The notes beneath the pieces were generated by a model, which had not been told where the DNA came from, made no database searches, and was given only the letters and a program-made list of their open reading frames with translations. Below are positions 8,760 through 16,890 of a DNA stretch of 64,000 bases, one piece after another; position 1 is the stretch's first letter; each line of letters begins with the position of its first letter. The position numbers and the translations under genes are program-made. Source of the DNA: JANQMY01 sp965228775. GTDB taxonomy: Bacteria > Pseudomonadota > Alphaproteobacteria > JANQMY01. The stretch lies in assembly GCA_965228775.1 (NCBI GenBank), contig OZ245840.1, positions 434,001 to 498,000 on the forward strand. The letters run 5' to 3'.

Positions 8760-9650
8760 TTACTCGACATTCTGAACCTGTTCCCGGATCTGATCCACCG
8801 TCGCTTTTAGATCAAGCCCGATACGCGTGAGCTCCACACTGGACGATTTCGAACAAATCGTATTGGCTTCCCGGTTAAGTTCCTGCGTTAGAAAATCCAG
8901 CCTGCGGCCGACAGGTTCATCGAGCGCGATCAAGTCGCGTGCCGCGGAAACATGGGCGCCAAGCCGGTCCAATTCCTCCGTCACATCAGCCTTGGTTGCC
9001 AGCAAAGCGACCTCATGTGCCAATTTCTCCTCCGGCACCGAAGACGCATTTTCCAATAGCTTCTCCAATTGTGCCTGCAAACGCTCTTGAATGGCGGCGG
9101 GCTGCTGATCGGCCGTCTGCCCGGCCTGAGACGACAAGCTTTCCACCTTGTTCAATTGATCGAGGAGCATGGCCTCCAACTTACCGCCTTCCTCCGCGCG
9201 CATGGTTACGAGCGCATCCAACGCTGCTAGAAAAGAATTCGCCAGGGCTTGGTCGCGTTTCGCCAATTCTTGTTCATCAAGGGGCGCATCCAAGATCTCC
9301 ATTACGCCCTTGATCGACAGAATGCCGTCCAATGTGGGGCGTTCCGCCTCCACCGAAACCGCCAGATCGTTCAGCACACCGATGACCTGCTGCAGCACCT
9401 CTTGATTGATTTCGACTTTCGCCGCGCCCTTCATACGGTTGGCCGTCAGCGACACTTGAAGATTTCCCCGGCCGAGCTTGCTGGCAGCAAGCTGGCGCAC
9501 CTTTTGTTCCACCCCTTCAAGCCCAGAAGGCACCCGGCAGCGCACATCAAGGTTTTTCCCGTTGACGCTCTTTATTTCCCACACCCAGCTGAAATCCCCC
9601 TCCTGGCTTTCCGGAGTGCGGGCAAACCCTGTCATGCTTTTCAGCGGCAT
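8760..9650 (-). CDS. yicC: YicC family protein, putative endoribonuclease
   Basis: 296 residues, full length for the family. It begins with the typical LKSMTGFAR and continues with SVNGKNLDVRCRVP. It ends in the conserved DUF1732 part: LGAHVSAARDLI, GRRLDFLTQELNREANTI and GLDLKATVDQIREQVQNVE. E. coli YicC is reported to act as an RNase involved in small-RNA decay; whether this one does is inferred from family only. It lies between mltG and gmk, in the usual alphaproteobacterial order. Confidence 0.9.
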   Translation of the reverse strand: MPLKSMTGFARTPESQEGDFSWVWEIKSVNGKNLDVRCRVPSGLEGVEQKVRQLAASKLGRGNLQVSLTANRMKGAAKVEINQEVLQQVIGVLNDLAVSVEAERPTLDGILSIKGVMEILDAPLDEQELAKRDQALANSFLAALDALVTMRAEEGGKLEAMLLDQLNKVESLSSQAGQTADQQPAAIQERLQAQLEKLLENASSVPEEKLAHEVALLATKADVTEELDRLGAHVSAARDLIALDEPVGRRLDFLTQELNREANTICSKSSSVELTRIGLDLKATVDQIREQVQNVE

Positions 9651-9767
9651 AAGGCCCTCTGATGTTGGTGATGGCCGGCACAGTGCCGACTCAGTTCCAT
9701 TTACGCAAAAAGGAGAACACCGAAAATTCCTAAGCGCAATGGGAGTTAATCCCTGGCCGCCTGAGGC

Positions 9768-10775
9768 CTATTGCTTCTTTTTGCGTTCGCGTTCGATGCG
9801 GCGCCATTGGACAACATTGCGCTGGTGCTGACGCAACGTCTCCGCAAAAACATGGCCGCCTGTTCCATCGGCCACGAAGTACAGATCTTTTGTTTCCGGC
9901 GGGTTCAAAACCGCCGCCAAGGCGGCTCGTCCCGGATTGGCGATGGGGGTCGGCGGCAAGCGGTCGATGAAATACGTATTGTAAGGCGTCTCTTTATCGA
10001 GCTCGCTCTGGCGCAAGCCCCGGCCCAGCGGCTCGCCCTTGGTCAGGCCGTAAATGATCGTCGGGTCCGACTGAAGCCGCATGCCCTTACGTAAGCGGTT
10101 GATGAACACCGCAGCCACACGCGGGCGTTCCTCTGCTATGCCTGTTTCCTTTTCAACGATCGACGCCAAAATCACCGCCTCATAGGGCGACTTGATCGGA
10201 AGATTTTCTTGGCGCTCCGTCCAAAGCTCGGCCAGCACATCATCATGGGCGTCCACCATTTGCCCAATCACGCCCTCGCGGGTTTCGCCGCGCGTAAAGA
10301 GATAGGTTTCCGGCAGCAAGGCCCCTTCTTCCGGGATCTCTTCAGGCATATCGCCCACAAGAATCTTGTGGGCTTCCACCAGACGCATGATTTGCGCCGA
10401 GGTCAGGCCTTCAGGCACGGTCAGCTTGTGCAGAATCGACTTGCCCGAGATAAACAGATCCATGATCTCGCGCATGCTGGCGCCAGGCGGAATGGCATAT
10501 TCACCCGCCTTGAGGTCTTTAGAGCTGCCGGACAACCGCACACCAATATGGAAAACATGCGCGCTGGTGATGACACCTTCACCTTCCAACGTCCGGGAAA
10601 TCGCGGACAGCCCCGTGCCCCGGGGTATCGTCACGACAGTTTCGGTCTGGCCGTCAGGCATCGGCCCTGCGGTCGTGAAGCTGTAATGCACCAGGCCGAT
10701 CAGCCCGATACCCCCCAACAGCGCCGACACGAAAAGCGTGCCGAAAACCCCAAACAAGACGCGTGACAAACGCAT
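9768..10775 (-). CDS. mltG: endolytic murein transglycosylase MltG
   Basis: 335 residues. One N-terminal membrane helix (about 7-30) is followed by a LysM-like segment (about 45-110) and the YceG catalytic domain. The catalytic glutamate is in ASIVEKETGIAEER (about residues 206-219), followed by VFINRLRKGMRLQSDPT and YNTY...LPPTPIANPG. MltG cuts nascent glycan strands at the inner membrane and so sets their length. It starts 6 bases after fabF ends, so it is co-transcribed with fatty-acid genes. Confidence 0.93.
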   Translation of the reverse strand: MRLSRVLFGVFGTLFVSALLGGIGLIGLVHYSFTTAGPMPDGQTETVVTIPRGTGLSAISRTLEGEGVITSAHVFHIGVRLSGSSKDLKAGEYAIPPGASMREIMDLFISGKSILHKLTVPEGLTSAQIMRLVEAHKILVGDMPEEIPEEGALLPETYLFTRGETREGVIGQMVDAHDDVLAELWTERQENLPIKSPYEAVILASIVEKETGIAEERPRVAAVFINRLRKGMRLQSDPTIIYGLTKGEPLGRGLRQSELDKETPYNTYFIDRLPPTPIANPGRAALAAVLNPPETKDLYFVADGTGGHVFAETLRQHQRNVVQWRRIERERKKKQ

Positions 10776-10781
10776 GAAAAT

Positions 10782-12047
10782 CTAGCTATCGAATTTCGTC
10801 ATCACCAAGGTGGCGTTTGTACCACCAAATCCAAACGAATTCGATAACACAGCCTCAATTGGCCGCTCCCGTGGTTTTGAAGGCACAAGGTCGATATGGC
10901 TTTCAACCGAGGGGTTCTCCAGATTGATGGTCGGCGGCGCAATACCGTCCCGCATCGCGAGAATGCCGAAAATGGCTTCCACCGCCCCCGCAGCCCCAAG
11001 CAAATGGCCAATAGAGGACTTCGTGGACGACATGGACAAGCGGTTCGACGCATCGCCAAACAGGCGCTGCACGGCACCTAATTCGATTTCGTCGCCCACC
11101 GGCGTCGATGTACCGTGAGCATTCACATAGTCGATTTCGGACGGTTTGAGCCCTGCGCTTCTCAGCGCCGCCGTCATTGAGCGGAAACCACCATCGCCAT
11201 CTTCCGCCGGCGAGGTAATGTGATACGCATCCCCAGACATGCCGTAGCCTTTGATTTCCGCATAAATCTTGGCGCCGCGCGCCTTGGCATGCTCCAGCTC
11301 CTCAAGAACAACAACGCCAGAGCCCTCGCCCATAAGGAAGCCATCCCGATCCCTGTCATAGGGCCGTGAAGCGCGATGGGGCTCGTCATTGTATCCTGTC
11401 GAGAGCGCCCGGCAGGCCGCGAACCCAGCAATACCCAAACGGCTGATCGCCGCTTCCGTACCGCCCGCAACCATCACATCCGCATCATCCAGCATGATCA
11501 GCCGGGACGCATCACCAATGGCATGAGCGCCCGTGGAACATGCGGTCACAACGGAATGGTTCGGACCTTTGAAGCCAAACTCGATGGATACATGGCCGGA
11601 GGCCAAATTGATCAACCGGCCTGGGATAAAGAATGGACTGATCCGCCGCGGACCCTTTTCGTGCAAGGTGATTGACGCTTCCTCGATCCCCGGCAGGCCG
11701 CCGATGCCCGACCCGATCATAACGCCGGTGCGGCAGCGGTCTTCTTCGCCGTCCGGCATCCAGTCCGCATCCTTAACCGCCTGCTTGGCAGCCGCGATCG
11801 CGAAGGTAATGAAATCATCTACCTTGCGTGCTTCCTTGGCAGGGATCCAATCGTCAGAATTGAAGGTACCGTTGGAGCCATCGCCCCTAGGTACTTCCGC
11901 CGCGATCTTGGCCGGCAGGTCCGACGTATCGAATTTCTCGATCCGGCCCGCACCGGATTGGCCGTCCAGCAGGCGGCGCCAGGTTTCCTGGACGCCGCAC
12001 GCAAGCGGCGTCACCATGCCGAGCCCGGTGACAACAACGCGCCGCAT
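10782..12047 (-). CDS. fabF: 3-oxoacyl-[acyl-carrier-protein] synthase II, FabF
   Basis: 421 residues. The condensing enzyme of chain elongation: malonyl-ACP plus acyl-ACP. The Cys-His-His triad is visible: Cys170 in VTACSTGAH, His in NAHGTSTPVGD (about 310) and His in SSIGHLLGAAG (about 347), with a C-terminal FGFGGTNATLV glycine loop. The start is ATG 12047. A 111-base gap separates it from acpP upstream, and mltG follows after 6 bases. It carries no extra domain. Confidence 0.95.
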   Translation of the reverse strand: MRRVVVTGLGMVTPLACGVQETWRRLLDGQSGAGRIEKFDTSDLPAKIAAEVPRGDGSNGTFNSDDWIPAKEARKVDDFITFAIAAAKQAVKDADWMPDGEEDRCRTGVMIGSGIGGLPGIEEASITLHEKGPRRISPFFIPGRLINLASGHVSIEFGFKGPNHSVVTACSTGAHAIGDASRLIMLDDADVMVAGGTEAAISRLGIAGFAACRALSTGYNDEPHRASRPYDRDRDGFLMGEGSGVVVLEELEHAKARGAKIYAEIKGYGMSGDAYHITSPAEDGDGGFRSMTAALRSAGLKPSEIDYVNAHGTSTPVGDEIELGAVQRLFGDASNRLSMSSTKSSIGHLLGAAGAVEAIFGILAMRDGIAPPTINLENPSVESHIDLVPSKPRERPIEAVLSNSFGFGGTNATLVMTKFDS

Positions 12048-12158
12048 CAGGTCTGGCCCCCTTTGCGATCAAGTAACATCATGAGTTCAGATCCGCGGCC
12101 TTGGAGCACATTGGGGGGCGCTGAAGCACCCTGCCCGAATGGCCGCTCAAGCGCAGCG

Positions 12159-12398
12159 TTACGCTGCTTGGTTGGTTTGGATGAATTTAATAGCGTCGCC
12201 GACCGTCAGAATGGTCTCAGCGGCATCGTCCGGGATTTCACAGCCGAATTCTTCTTCGAATGCCATCACCAGTTCAACCGTGTCCAAGCTGTCGGCGCCA
12301 AGATCATCGATGAAGCTCGCGTTTTCCGCCACTTTCTCGGGTTCTACCCCCAAATGCTCCACAACAATCTTTTTCACCCGATCAGAAACGTCAGTCAT
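12159..12398 (-). CDS. acpP: acyl carrier protein
   Basis: 79 residues and strongly acidic. Ser37 in GADSLD receives the 4'-phosphopantetheine arm. The helix after it (DTVELVMAFEEEFGCEIPDD) is the surface that partner enzymes recognise. It carries growing fatty acids between FabD, FabG and FabF, all encoded here. The start follows a GAGGGC ribosome site. The 229-base gap to fabG probably holds a promoter of its own, as is common for this very highly expressed gene. Confidence 0.97.
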   Translation of the reverse strand: MTDVSDRVKKIVVEHLGVEPEKVAENASFIDDLGADSLDTVELVMAFEEEFGCEIPDDAAETILTVGDAIKFIQTNQAA

Positions 12399-12627
12399 TT
12401 TAAGCCCTCAATTTAGTGGTGTTTTTCTGAGTAAATTAGCGCGGCTTCAAGCCCAGATTATCCTTGGTGGACCGCTGTTTCCAATGATTCCGCGGAAATT
12501 TCGGGGCCTAGTTAGCACACTTTATATTGGTTTCCTAGCGCGGGCCACATTTGAGCGCTGTGACCGTAAGATTGGCAGAAAACCTACTATTTTGGAGGAT
12601 TTTGGCCCAAATTTAGGCCGCCACCTC
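12399..12627. other. fabG-acpP intergenic region
   Basis: 229 bases without a gene. It is more AT-rich than its surroundings. Seen near the fabG end is a short GGCC-AAATTTA-GGCC-type dyad (about 12604-12619), too weak to call a terminator. A promoter for acpP on the minus strand is expected here, but I could not pick one convincing pair of -35/-10 boxes. Confidence 0.5.
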
Positions 12628-13368
12628 TCAAATCATTGCCATCCCTCCATTAATGTGAAGGGTCTGACCCGTAATATAAGCAGCTTCATCGCTCGCCAAA
12701 TAGACAGCACCGGCCGCAATGTCGTCAGGACTGCCCAAGCGCCCGGCCGGGATCACGGAGGCCGCGGCTTCCTTGGCCTTATCGCCAATGGCGTCCGTCA
12801 TTGCGGTCTCGATAAATCCGGGCGCGATGCAGTTGACGGTCACGTTCCGGCTGGCCAATTCCTGTGCAAGCGATTTGCTCATGCCGATCATGCCCGCTTT
12901 CGAGGCGGCATAATTGCCCTGGCCCGGGTTTCCGGTGACGCCCACGACGGAGGTAATCGAAATGATGCGCCCCGCCCGGCGGCGCATCATGCCCTTGGCC
13001 GCCGCCCGCATAAGATGGAAGGTCGCCGTCAAATTGACGGCAATCACTTGGTCCCAATCTTCGTCCTTCAAACGCATGAAGATGTTGTCTTTGGTGATGC
13101 CCGCATTGTTGACCAGGATATCGAGCGGCGCCATGGCTTCTTCGGCCCGGTCCACAAGGCCATCAACCTCTTCCAGATCCGACAGGTTCGCAGGCAGCAC
13201 ATGAACCCGGTCACCGCCAAGGTCCCCTGCCAGCGCCTGTAAGGCTTCTTCCCGCGTGCCAGAGATGCCGACAGTCGCTCCGGTACCATGCAGCGCCTTT
13301 GCGATTGCGCCGCCAATGCCACCGCTGGCACCGGTCACCAAAGCTGTCTTTCCGCTTAAATCAAACAT
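12628..13368 (-). CDS. fabG: 3-oxoacyl-[acyl-carrier-protein] reductase FabG
   Basis: 246 residues. Short-chain dehydrogenase that reduces 3-oxoacyl-ACP with NADPH. The cofactor motif is TGASGGIGGAIA (about 12-23), followed by NNAGIT. The catalytic Ser lies in ISITSVVG and the Tyr-Lys pair in YAASKAG (about 150-156). The C-terminal CIAPGFIETAMTD and the closing GQTLHINGGMAMI are typical of FabG rather than of other SDRs. It is placed between fabD and acpP, 43 bases from fabD. Confidence 0.95.
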   Translation of the reverse strand: MFDLSGKTALVTGASGGIGGAIAKALHGTGATVGISGTREEALQALAGDLGGDRVHVLPANLSDLEEVDGLVDRAEEAMAPLDILVNNAGITKDNIFMRLKDEDWDQVIAVNLTATFHLMRAAAKGMMRRRAGRIISITSVVGVTGNPGQGNYAASKAGMIGMSKSLAQELASRNVTVNCIAPGFIETAMTDAIGDKAKEAAASVIPAGRLGSPDDIAAGAVYLASDEAAYITGQTLHINGGMAMI

Positions 13369-13411
13369 GATATCTCATTGATCCTCTTGGTCTTTGCTGA
13401 ACAACAGCTGT

Positions 13412-14365
13412 TCAAACCGCCTTTGCGAAGGCTTCGAGTTCTTCCGGCTTGCCCACATTGACGAGGGTTAGCTCACGGTCAATCCGTTTCGCCATGCCCG
13501 TCAGGATCTTACCGGCGCCAAGCTCAACCGCAGTCTCAATTCCATTTGGCTTCATAAACTCAATTGTCTCGCGCCAACGAACCATCGCCGTCACTTGTTC
13601 GACCAATAGACCCTGGATTTGAGCCGGATCGCTCACAGGTTCGACGGTCACATTCGCAATCACCGGCACCTTTGGCGGCGCGATGGTGACCTGATCCAAA
13701 GCCTCTTCCATTTCGTCAGCCGCCGGCTGCATCAATGTGCAATGGAACGGCGCGCTTACCGGCAACGGCATGGCCCGCTTGGCGCCCTGTTCCACAGCAA
13801 GCTCGCCTGCTACTTTTACCGCTTCCGCAGACCCGCTAATTACCACTTGCCCGCCGCCATTGTCATTGGCGACGGCACAAACCGCATTGCCTCCCAATTT
13901 CTCAACCGCCTCTGCGGTCACCTTTGCTGCTTGATCCGGCTGGATACCGAGCAATGCCGACATAGCCCCCTCGCCCACCGGCACGGCGCGCTGCATGGCT
14001 TCGCCACGCCGCCTCAACAGGCGCGCAGCTGACGTCAGGTCGATGGCATCCGCCGCCGCAAGGGCCGAATACTCTCCCAAGGAATGGCCCGCAACATATT
14101 GGGCGGCGGAGGCAACCTCCACATTGAATTCAGCCTTCAACACGCGGATGACGGCCATGCTAACGCCCATAATGGCCGGCTGAGCATTCTGGGTCAGGGT
14201 AAGGTCCTCAATGGGCCCTTCAAACATGAGCTTCGACAACTTCTCCCCCAAGGCGTCGTCAATTTCCTCAAACACTTCGCGCGCCGCCCCGAACGCGTCC
14301 GCCAGGTCTTTGCCCATGCCCACAGCCTGACTGCCTTGTCCTGGAAATGTAAATGCGCGTGCCAT
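13412..14365 (-). CDS. fabD: malonyl-CoA:ACP transacylase FabD
   Basis: 317 residues. Loads malonate from CoA onto ACP. The N-terminal FPGQGSQAVGMG, the nucleophile Ser95 in GHSLGEYSAL, and the catalytic His in SAPFHCTLM (about 208) are all present. First gene of the minus-strand fab block, so the block promoter should lie just beyond 14365, at the edge of a long repeat-filled spacer. Nothing odd in the gene itself. Confidence 0.95.
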   Translation of the reverse strand: MARAFTFPGQGSQAVGMGKDLADAFGAAREVFEEIDDALGEKLSKLMFEGPIEDLTLTQNAQPAIMGVSMAVIRVLKAEFNVEVASAAQYVAGHSLGEYSALAAADAIDLTSAARLLRRRGEAMQRAVPVGEGAMSALLGIQPDQAAKVTAEAVEKLGGNAVCAVANDNGGGQVVISGSAEAVKVAGELAVEQGAKRAMPLPVSAPFHCTLMQPAADEMEEALDQVTIAPPKVPVIANVTVEPVSDPAQIQGLLVEQVTAMVRWRETIEFMKPNGIETAVELGAGKILTGMAKRIDRELTLVNVGKPEELEAFAKAV

Positions 14366-14540
14366 GTTCTTCTTATCCCCTCAAATCAGCACTGAGATGA
14401 ATTGAGCCGGTTTGGCACATTTGCCGTGAAGCGTGCAAGTGGGTTGTGTGGGAACGGGCGCCTCTATTCGGACCAAACCCGCTTCGCGCCCAACCGTAAG
14501 CGATGGGCGCATGGGGTTCATCCACTTTTCGGTCCCCGCA

Positions 14541-14625
14541 CCTCCCCACTCCCCCATGAGCCCTCTCTGGCCAACCACCCCAAGGGTATCCTCGTCCGGG
14601 TGGTTGGGCCGGGGGAGTGGGGAGG
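14541..14625. repeat. palindromic intergenic element, copy 1 of the CCAACCACCCCAAGGGTA family
   Basis: Outer arms 14541-14555 and 14611-14625 are perfect 15-base inverse complements (CCTCCCCACTCCCCC / GGGGGAGTGGGGAGG). Inside them, GGCCAACCACCCC pairs with CGGGTGGTTGGGCC around a loop with AAGGGTATCC. The inner core matches the element at 54033-54103, while the outer arms differ. Confidence 0.85.
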
Positions 14626-14704
14626 CAAAGGCTGCAAACAATCGGCACATGGGGTTCATCCAAGTTTTGGATGTTTTGCCTCTCCTCTCAATCCAGTCCG
14701 AGCC

Positions 14705-14877
14705 GTCATCCCAAGGAGCGCCAAAACGGCGCGAGCTTGGGATCCATACGCCCGAGCTCTGCTGGGTCGGATGGAGGCGGTTTCTAAGAAACAACGTGCC
14801 GCCCAGAACATCAGCGGCGGTGGCTATGGACCCCAGACAAACGCGCCCAGATTCTTTGGCGCGTTTTCTGGGGTGAC
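14705..14877. repeat. GTCAT...GTGAC-bounded palindromic intergenic element
   Basis: Left hairpin: ATCCCAAG 14708-14715 with CTTGGGAT 14736-14743. Right hairpin: CCCCAGACAAACGCGCC 14831-14847 with GGCGCGTTTTCTGGGG 14858-14873, complementary except for a one-base bulge. The ends GTCAT and GTGAC mirror each other. This resembles mosaic intergenic repeats spread in many alphaproteobacterial genomes. Confidence 0.65.
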
Positions 14878-14950
14878 AGGATGAACAATTCTCTCGCTCT
14901 ATGCAGTTCATCCAAATCTCGGACGACGTACACCCGTTCACCCCCGACTG

Positions 14951-15064
14951 CGTCATTGCCGGGCAAGCGGACAAAGGTCCGCGCAGTTCCGGCAATCCAG
15001 AGCAAACCGGTGCCTGGATCACCGGAACTTCGCGCGCCTGCCGCGCGCTCGCCCGGTAATGACG
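14951..15064. repeat. CGTCATT...AATGACG-bounded palindromic intergenic element
   Basis: Terminal arms CGTCATTGCCGGGC (14951-14964) and GCCCGGTAATGACG (15051-15064) pair at 13 of 14 positions. Internal smaller dyads (TTCCGG with CCGGAA) are also present. Same general build as 14705-14877 and 40249-40358, but a different interior. Confidence 0.65.
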
Positions 15065-15211
15065 AAAGTAGTATCTCTGGAAAGTCGTCGAGGCCATGGG
15101 CGATCCTTCTCACCAAAGCCTCCCTCAATCCAACTCTACCACACACAACTTCATTTTGCCTTAGGCCATTTGCTTCTAACGGCAGCAAGCGGTCGTCGGA
15201 TTCTCAAGAGC

Positions 15212-15244
15212 GTTATATATACCCCTAAAAATAGTATATATAAC
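15212..15244. promoter_or_regulatory. perfect AT-rich inverted repeat before the C1 peptidase
   Basis: GTTATATATA (15212-15221) and TATATATAAC (15235-15244) are perfect 10-base inverse complements with a 13-base spacer, CCCCTAAAAATAG. It lies 42 bases before the peptidase ATG, so it could be an operator, a promoter with overlapping dyad, or a scar at the edge of transferred DNA. Confidence 0.5.
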
Positions 15245-15286
15245 AATATTCCCCCTTAGATAATCACACGTTTTGAGGAAAGAACA

Positions 15287-16093
15287 ATGGCTAGATCAAT
15301 CCGATCACTCAAGCGGCAATATGTGCTCAACTGTACTGAGAGTGTCTACCAGGAAGACGATTGGAGTTTCCAAGACGCGATAGACGCTGGTGTCGTTGAT
15401 GGCAATGCAAACACTCCCTCACAAAAAGATCTACGTGCTAGCTGGTGGAAGGTCGATGATCAAAAAGACACCGGTGCATGTGTAGGATACGCAACAGCGT
15501 ACGGATTATTGCGCTGGCTTTATGCCAAGCATGGGCTAATCAAAAAAAATAACAAAGCAAGCAATCGACCGTCCGCCAGATTTATATGGATGGCAAATAA
15601 AGAAACAGATCAATTGATAAACTACCCGACCACTTTCATAGAAACCGCCGGTACACAGACAAAATTAGCACTAAAAGTAGTGAGAAAGTATGGCTGCGTA
15701 ATGGAGAATGTGCTTCCAATGTCTGGAAAACTTTCAAACCTAAGCAGCGCCGCATTCTATACGCAAGCCTCACGGCTTCGCATTCAGTCGTTTCATAACT
15801 TAGGCACCAATCTCGATTACTGGAGATTTTGGATTGCTAACGAAGGGCCAATACTTACGCGCCTGAATGTTGACCAAACCTGGTACTTGGCCACAGCTAA
15901 CAAAGGCTTTCTTGAAGAATACAGACCAAATACAGCCGGAGGCGGGCATGCCGTTTGTCTGGTTGGTTATGATAAGGATAGCTTTATTGTACGAAATAGC
16001 TGGGGCCAAGACTGGGGAGATAAAGGCTTCGCTTACGCTTCGAACAAATATACGGAAGAAGCATTCACGGAGGCTTATGGCGCTATACTTTGA
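15287..16093 (+). CDS. papain-like C1 family cysteine peptidase
   Basis: 268 residues from ATG 15287, which follows GAGGAAAG. The papain oxyanion Gln59 and nucleophile Cys65 are six residues apart (QKDTGAC), exactly as in papain. His221 in GGGHAVCLVGY and Asn237 in RNSWGQDWG complete the catalytic set. No signal peptide, membrane helix or inhibitory pro-domain of the usual length is visible, so it looks cytoplasmic or exported by another route. The gene is clearly richer in A and T than its neighbours and uses different codons, which suggests transfer. It stands alone; its target is unknown. Confidence 0.8.
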   Translation: MARSIRSLKRQYVLNCTESVYQEDDWSFQDAIDAGVVDGNANTPSQKDLRASWWKVDDQKDTGACVGYATAYGLLRWLYAKHGLIKKNNKASNRPSARFIWMANKETDQLINYPTTFIETAGTQTKLALKVVRKYGCVMENVLPMSGKLSNLSSAAFYTQASRLRIQSFHNLGTNLDYWRFWIANEGPILTRLNVDQTWYLATANKGFLEEYRPNTAGGGHAVCLVGYDKDSFIVRNSWGQDWGDKGFAYASNKYTEEAFTEAYGAIL

Positions 16094-16213
16094 AGCTTAC
16101 CGCCGTGAAAAGTACCCAATAAAGAATGGGTAGGTTAATAGGAAAAGTTACCTCCATATCAACCCCTGAAATTAAAGCGGACCAACATCGGCTCAGCAGA
16201 ACAAACGGGCTGC

Positions 16214-16792
16214 CTATGCCTTCAAGGCAATCGCGCGTGCTTCCTCCGCCACCTGCTTCAGGAAGGCGGGACGTCCGCTGGGAACCACTTGATAGGCAGC
16301 ACCGTCTATAAGCGCCGTTAGCAGCCGCGCACGCGTCCGGCAGTCCGATTGAGAAATCCCGGGCGTGAGGTGAGCGATCACACGCTCAAGAGCCTCGTAA
16401 TGATTGGCGTATGTTTCCTTGTAGAGTTGGCGAAACGAGGGGCTGTGAAGTTGGAGCAAATTCAAAACGGAATAGACAACCGCCCCCTCCTTCCGGCGCC
16501 AACGCCCCACCAGCTCTTCAATGACTGCATCCAGTAAATCCTCCGGCGAACCGTGCCGTGTCAGCGCCCCATTGATCGTTGCAAGGTCTTTCTCCGCTTC
16601 GGCTTCAATGATCGCGTAGACCAGTTCCTCCAGGGTTTTGAAATAGTACTGAAGATTGCCAAGCTTCATCTCGCATCTCTGGGCCAAGTCGCGCATGACC
16701 AGCGCTTCATATCCTTGCGCCACGAGCAACCGGGTGGCTTCTGCCAGAATCCTTTGGCGCGTTGCCAGGCCTTTTTCAGAAAGTATCGACAT
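16214..16792 (-). CDS. TetR family transcriptional regulator
   Basis: 192 residues. The N-terminal helix-turn-helix is typical: TRQRILAEATRLLVAQGYE (12-30), then MRDLAQRCEMKLGNLQYYFKTLEELV. The C-terminal ligand part is all helical, as in the family. It is divergent from the GNAT gene. A 31-base dyad at 16829-16859 in the shared spacer is its likely operator, so it probably represses itself and the acetyltransferase. The ligand is not predictable. Confidence 0.88.
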   Translation of the reverse strand: MSILSEKGLATRQRILAEATRLLVAQGYEALVMRDLAQRCEMKLGNLQYYFKTLEELVYAIIEAEAEKDLATINGALTRHGSPEDLLDAVIEELVGRWRRKEGAVVYSVLNLLQLHSPSFRQLYKETYANHYEALERVIAHLTPGISQSDCRTRARLLTALIDGAAYQVVPSGRPAFLKQVAEEARAIALKA

Positions 16793-16828
16793 AGCTTTGA
16801 ATTACGCCATTCCCTCTAAGGTAAGAAT

Positions 16829-16859
16829 TAGGTCATTGACATAATATGTCGTCGACCTA
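16829..16859. promoter_or_regulatory. probable TetR operator between regulator and GNAT gene
   Basis: Symmetric about 16844: TAGGTC 16829-16834 with GACCTA 16854-16859, and GACATA 16838-16843 with TATGTC 16845-16850. Twelve of 15 possible pairs match. Its centre sits on an in-frame ATG at 16846, which argues that the GNAT gene really starts downstream at 16891. Confidence 0.6.
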
Positions 16860-16890
16860 TATTTCATCAAATGCTGTTTTGGAGGCTGCA

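Larger units (their letters stand above)
14366..15286. other. long gene-free spacer filled with palindromic repeats
   Basis: About 920 bases between fabD and the C1 peptidase. ORFs exist on both strands but have no ribosome sites and no recognisable protein; their codons simply run through palindromes. It holds three separate palindromic elements (14541-14625, 14705-14877, 14951-15064). Three copies of a GTTCATCCA motif precede or separate them, near 14517, 14656 and 14901. The last 70 bases become sharply AT-rich and contain an inverted repeat next to the peptidase. The fabD promoter must lie at its left end, but I could not define it. Confidence 0.7.

Noticed and set aside
14381..15097. 238-residue ORF on the minus strand of the fabD upstream spacer
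   Set aside because: It runs through palindromic repeats, has no ribosome site and no protein-like pattern; overlapping ORFs on the other strand are equally open for the same reason.
14366..15286. CRISPR-like array in the repeat-rich spacer
   Set aside because: The repeats are palindromes of different sequence and length, not equal direct repeats with uniform spacers; no cas genes are near.
16094..16213. Terminator after the C1 peptidase (TACCCA / TGGGTA at about 16117-16132)
   Set aside because: The stem is only six bases and no T-run follows.
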